This document shows, one piece after another, positions 14,186 to 14,513 of a stretch of DNA of 14,513 nt; within the stretch, counting starts at the first letter, position 1; each line of letters opens with the position of its first letter. The stretch is taken from positions 1 through 14,513 of the forward strand of contig PFTQ01000001.1 in assembly GCA_002789635.1 (NCBI GenBank), given 5' to 3'. The position numbers and the translations under genes were made by a program. Source of the DNA: Candidatus Aenigmarchaeota archaeon CG_4_9_14_3_um_filter_37_18 (lineage in GTDB: Archaea; Aenigmatarchaeota; Aenigmatarchaeia; CG10238-14). A model generated the notes under the pieces. That model made no database searches. It had not been told where the DNA came from and worked only from the letters and a program-made list of their open reading frames with translations.

Positions 14186-14195
14186 GGCTTAAATC
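14186..14195. promoter_or_regulatory. Candidate shared TATA box between divergent radical SAM genes
   Basis: GGCTTAAATC has a TTAA core at 14189-14192 in the 64-nt gap. It is about 28 nt from ATG 14219 on plus and about 30 nt from GTG 14160 or 36 nt from ATG 14154 on minus. The symmetry is less exact than at 11220. Confidence 0.4.
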
Positions 14196-14218
14196 CTTTA
14201 TTGTTAACATTTTCTTTA

Positions 14219-14513
14219 ATGCCACCAAAAGACCCTTATTCATACTTCATAAGCCATGAAAACGATTCAAGTCCATGTCTCTTTACCATCACTGAAGGTA
14301 ATAGATTAGTGTGGGAAGTAACAAATACCTGTAATTTAGGCTGCTCCCATTGTTCTGTTGATTCACCAAGAGATGGGGAGGACCCAAAAGGAAGTAAGCT
14401 GAAATTAAAAAAATCCATTGAGATCACTAGAGAATTAGTTGATAACGGAGTTGATTCAATATACATTAGCGGCGGGGAACCAGGTTTATGGAAACCACTA
14501 AGTGAATTTATTC
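14219..14513 (+). CDS. Radical SAM protein, partial (cut by window end)
   Basis: An open frame from ATG 14219 to the end of the window, 98 codons so far. CNLGCSHC (C38, C42, C45) is the CxxxCxxC 4Fe-4S motif and YISGGEPGLW (about 82-91) carries the GGEP SAM-binding motif. VWEVTNTCN is a typical leading strand. The remainder, including any auxiliary-cluster domain, is outside. It is divergent from the two-gene radical SAM operon across a 64-nt gap with a possible shared TATA box, so it probably belongs to the same functional unit. The start is the first ATG, about 28 nt from the TATA-like element. Confidence 0.85.
   Translation, partial: MPPKDPYSYFISHENDSSPCLFTITEGNRLVWEVTNTCNLGCSHCSVDSPRDGEDPKGSKLKLKKSIEITRELVDNGVDSIYISGGEPGLWKPLSEFI

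Overview
The window looks like AT-rich archaeal chromosome. First genes of transcription units have an archaeal TATA box about 25-28 nt before the start codon (leaderless transcripts). Operon-internal starts tend to have Shine-Dalgarno-like sequence or overlap the upstream stop. Families such as a DUF234-type ATPase, a wHTH-MNT/HEPN pair, DUF362 and an archaeal PPAT-like nucleotidylyltransferase fit an uncultivated archaeon, possibly DPANN. The lineage is inferred from style, not from a marker gene. No rRNA, tRNA, CRISPR array or transposase was seen.

Left end (18-959, minus): a Tat-exported PgaB-like polysaccharide deacetylase. Middle (about 1080-8870, plus): an accessory, defence-like block. 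It holds a wHTH-MNT nucleotidyltransferase with HEPN partner and a following radical SAM gene broken by a frameshift; an AbiEi/AbiEii-type pair; an AlbA_2/Schlafen-type regulator with an ATPase-like C-terminal domain; and a DUF234-type ATPase. The last three modules are each preceded by a copy of a short dispersed repeat and a separate leaderless promoter, so the block reads like repeat-separated cassettes. Between and after them lie 5' stubs of sugar-metabolism-type genes: two SDR fragments, the second without a start codon, and a frameshifted sugar-phosphate nucleotidyltransferase stub.

Right part (8867-14513): a compact, different-looking locus. It contains a 124-aa unknown protein, a DUF362 protein overlapping a nucleoside phosphorylase-like gene, a divergent PPAT-like nucleotidylyltransferase, two overlapping radical SAM genes with Cys-rich C-termini, and a third, divergent radical SAM gene cut by the window end. 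This is the best candidate for an undescribed pathway: three radical SAM enzymes, a phosphorylase that could process 5'-deoxyadenosine or another nucleoside, a nucleotidyl transferase and a DUF362 protein. The phosphorylase and nucleotidylyltransferase appear to share one palindromic TATA box, exactly symmetric between their start codons.

Four genes show an apparent single-base indel at a short homopolymer (near 2977, 6782, 8786 and 11826). Either several genes are decaying or the assembly has residual homopolymer errors. In the nucleotidylyltransferase the frameshift hides a clear C-terminal SSTSIR motif.
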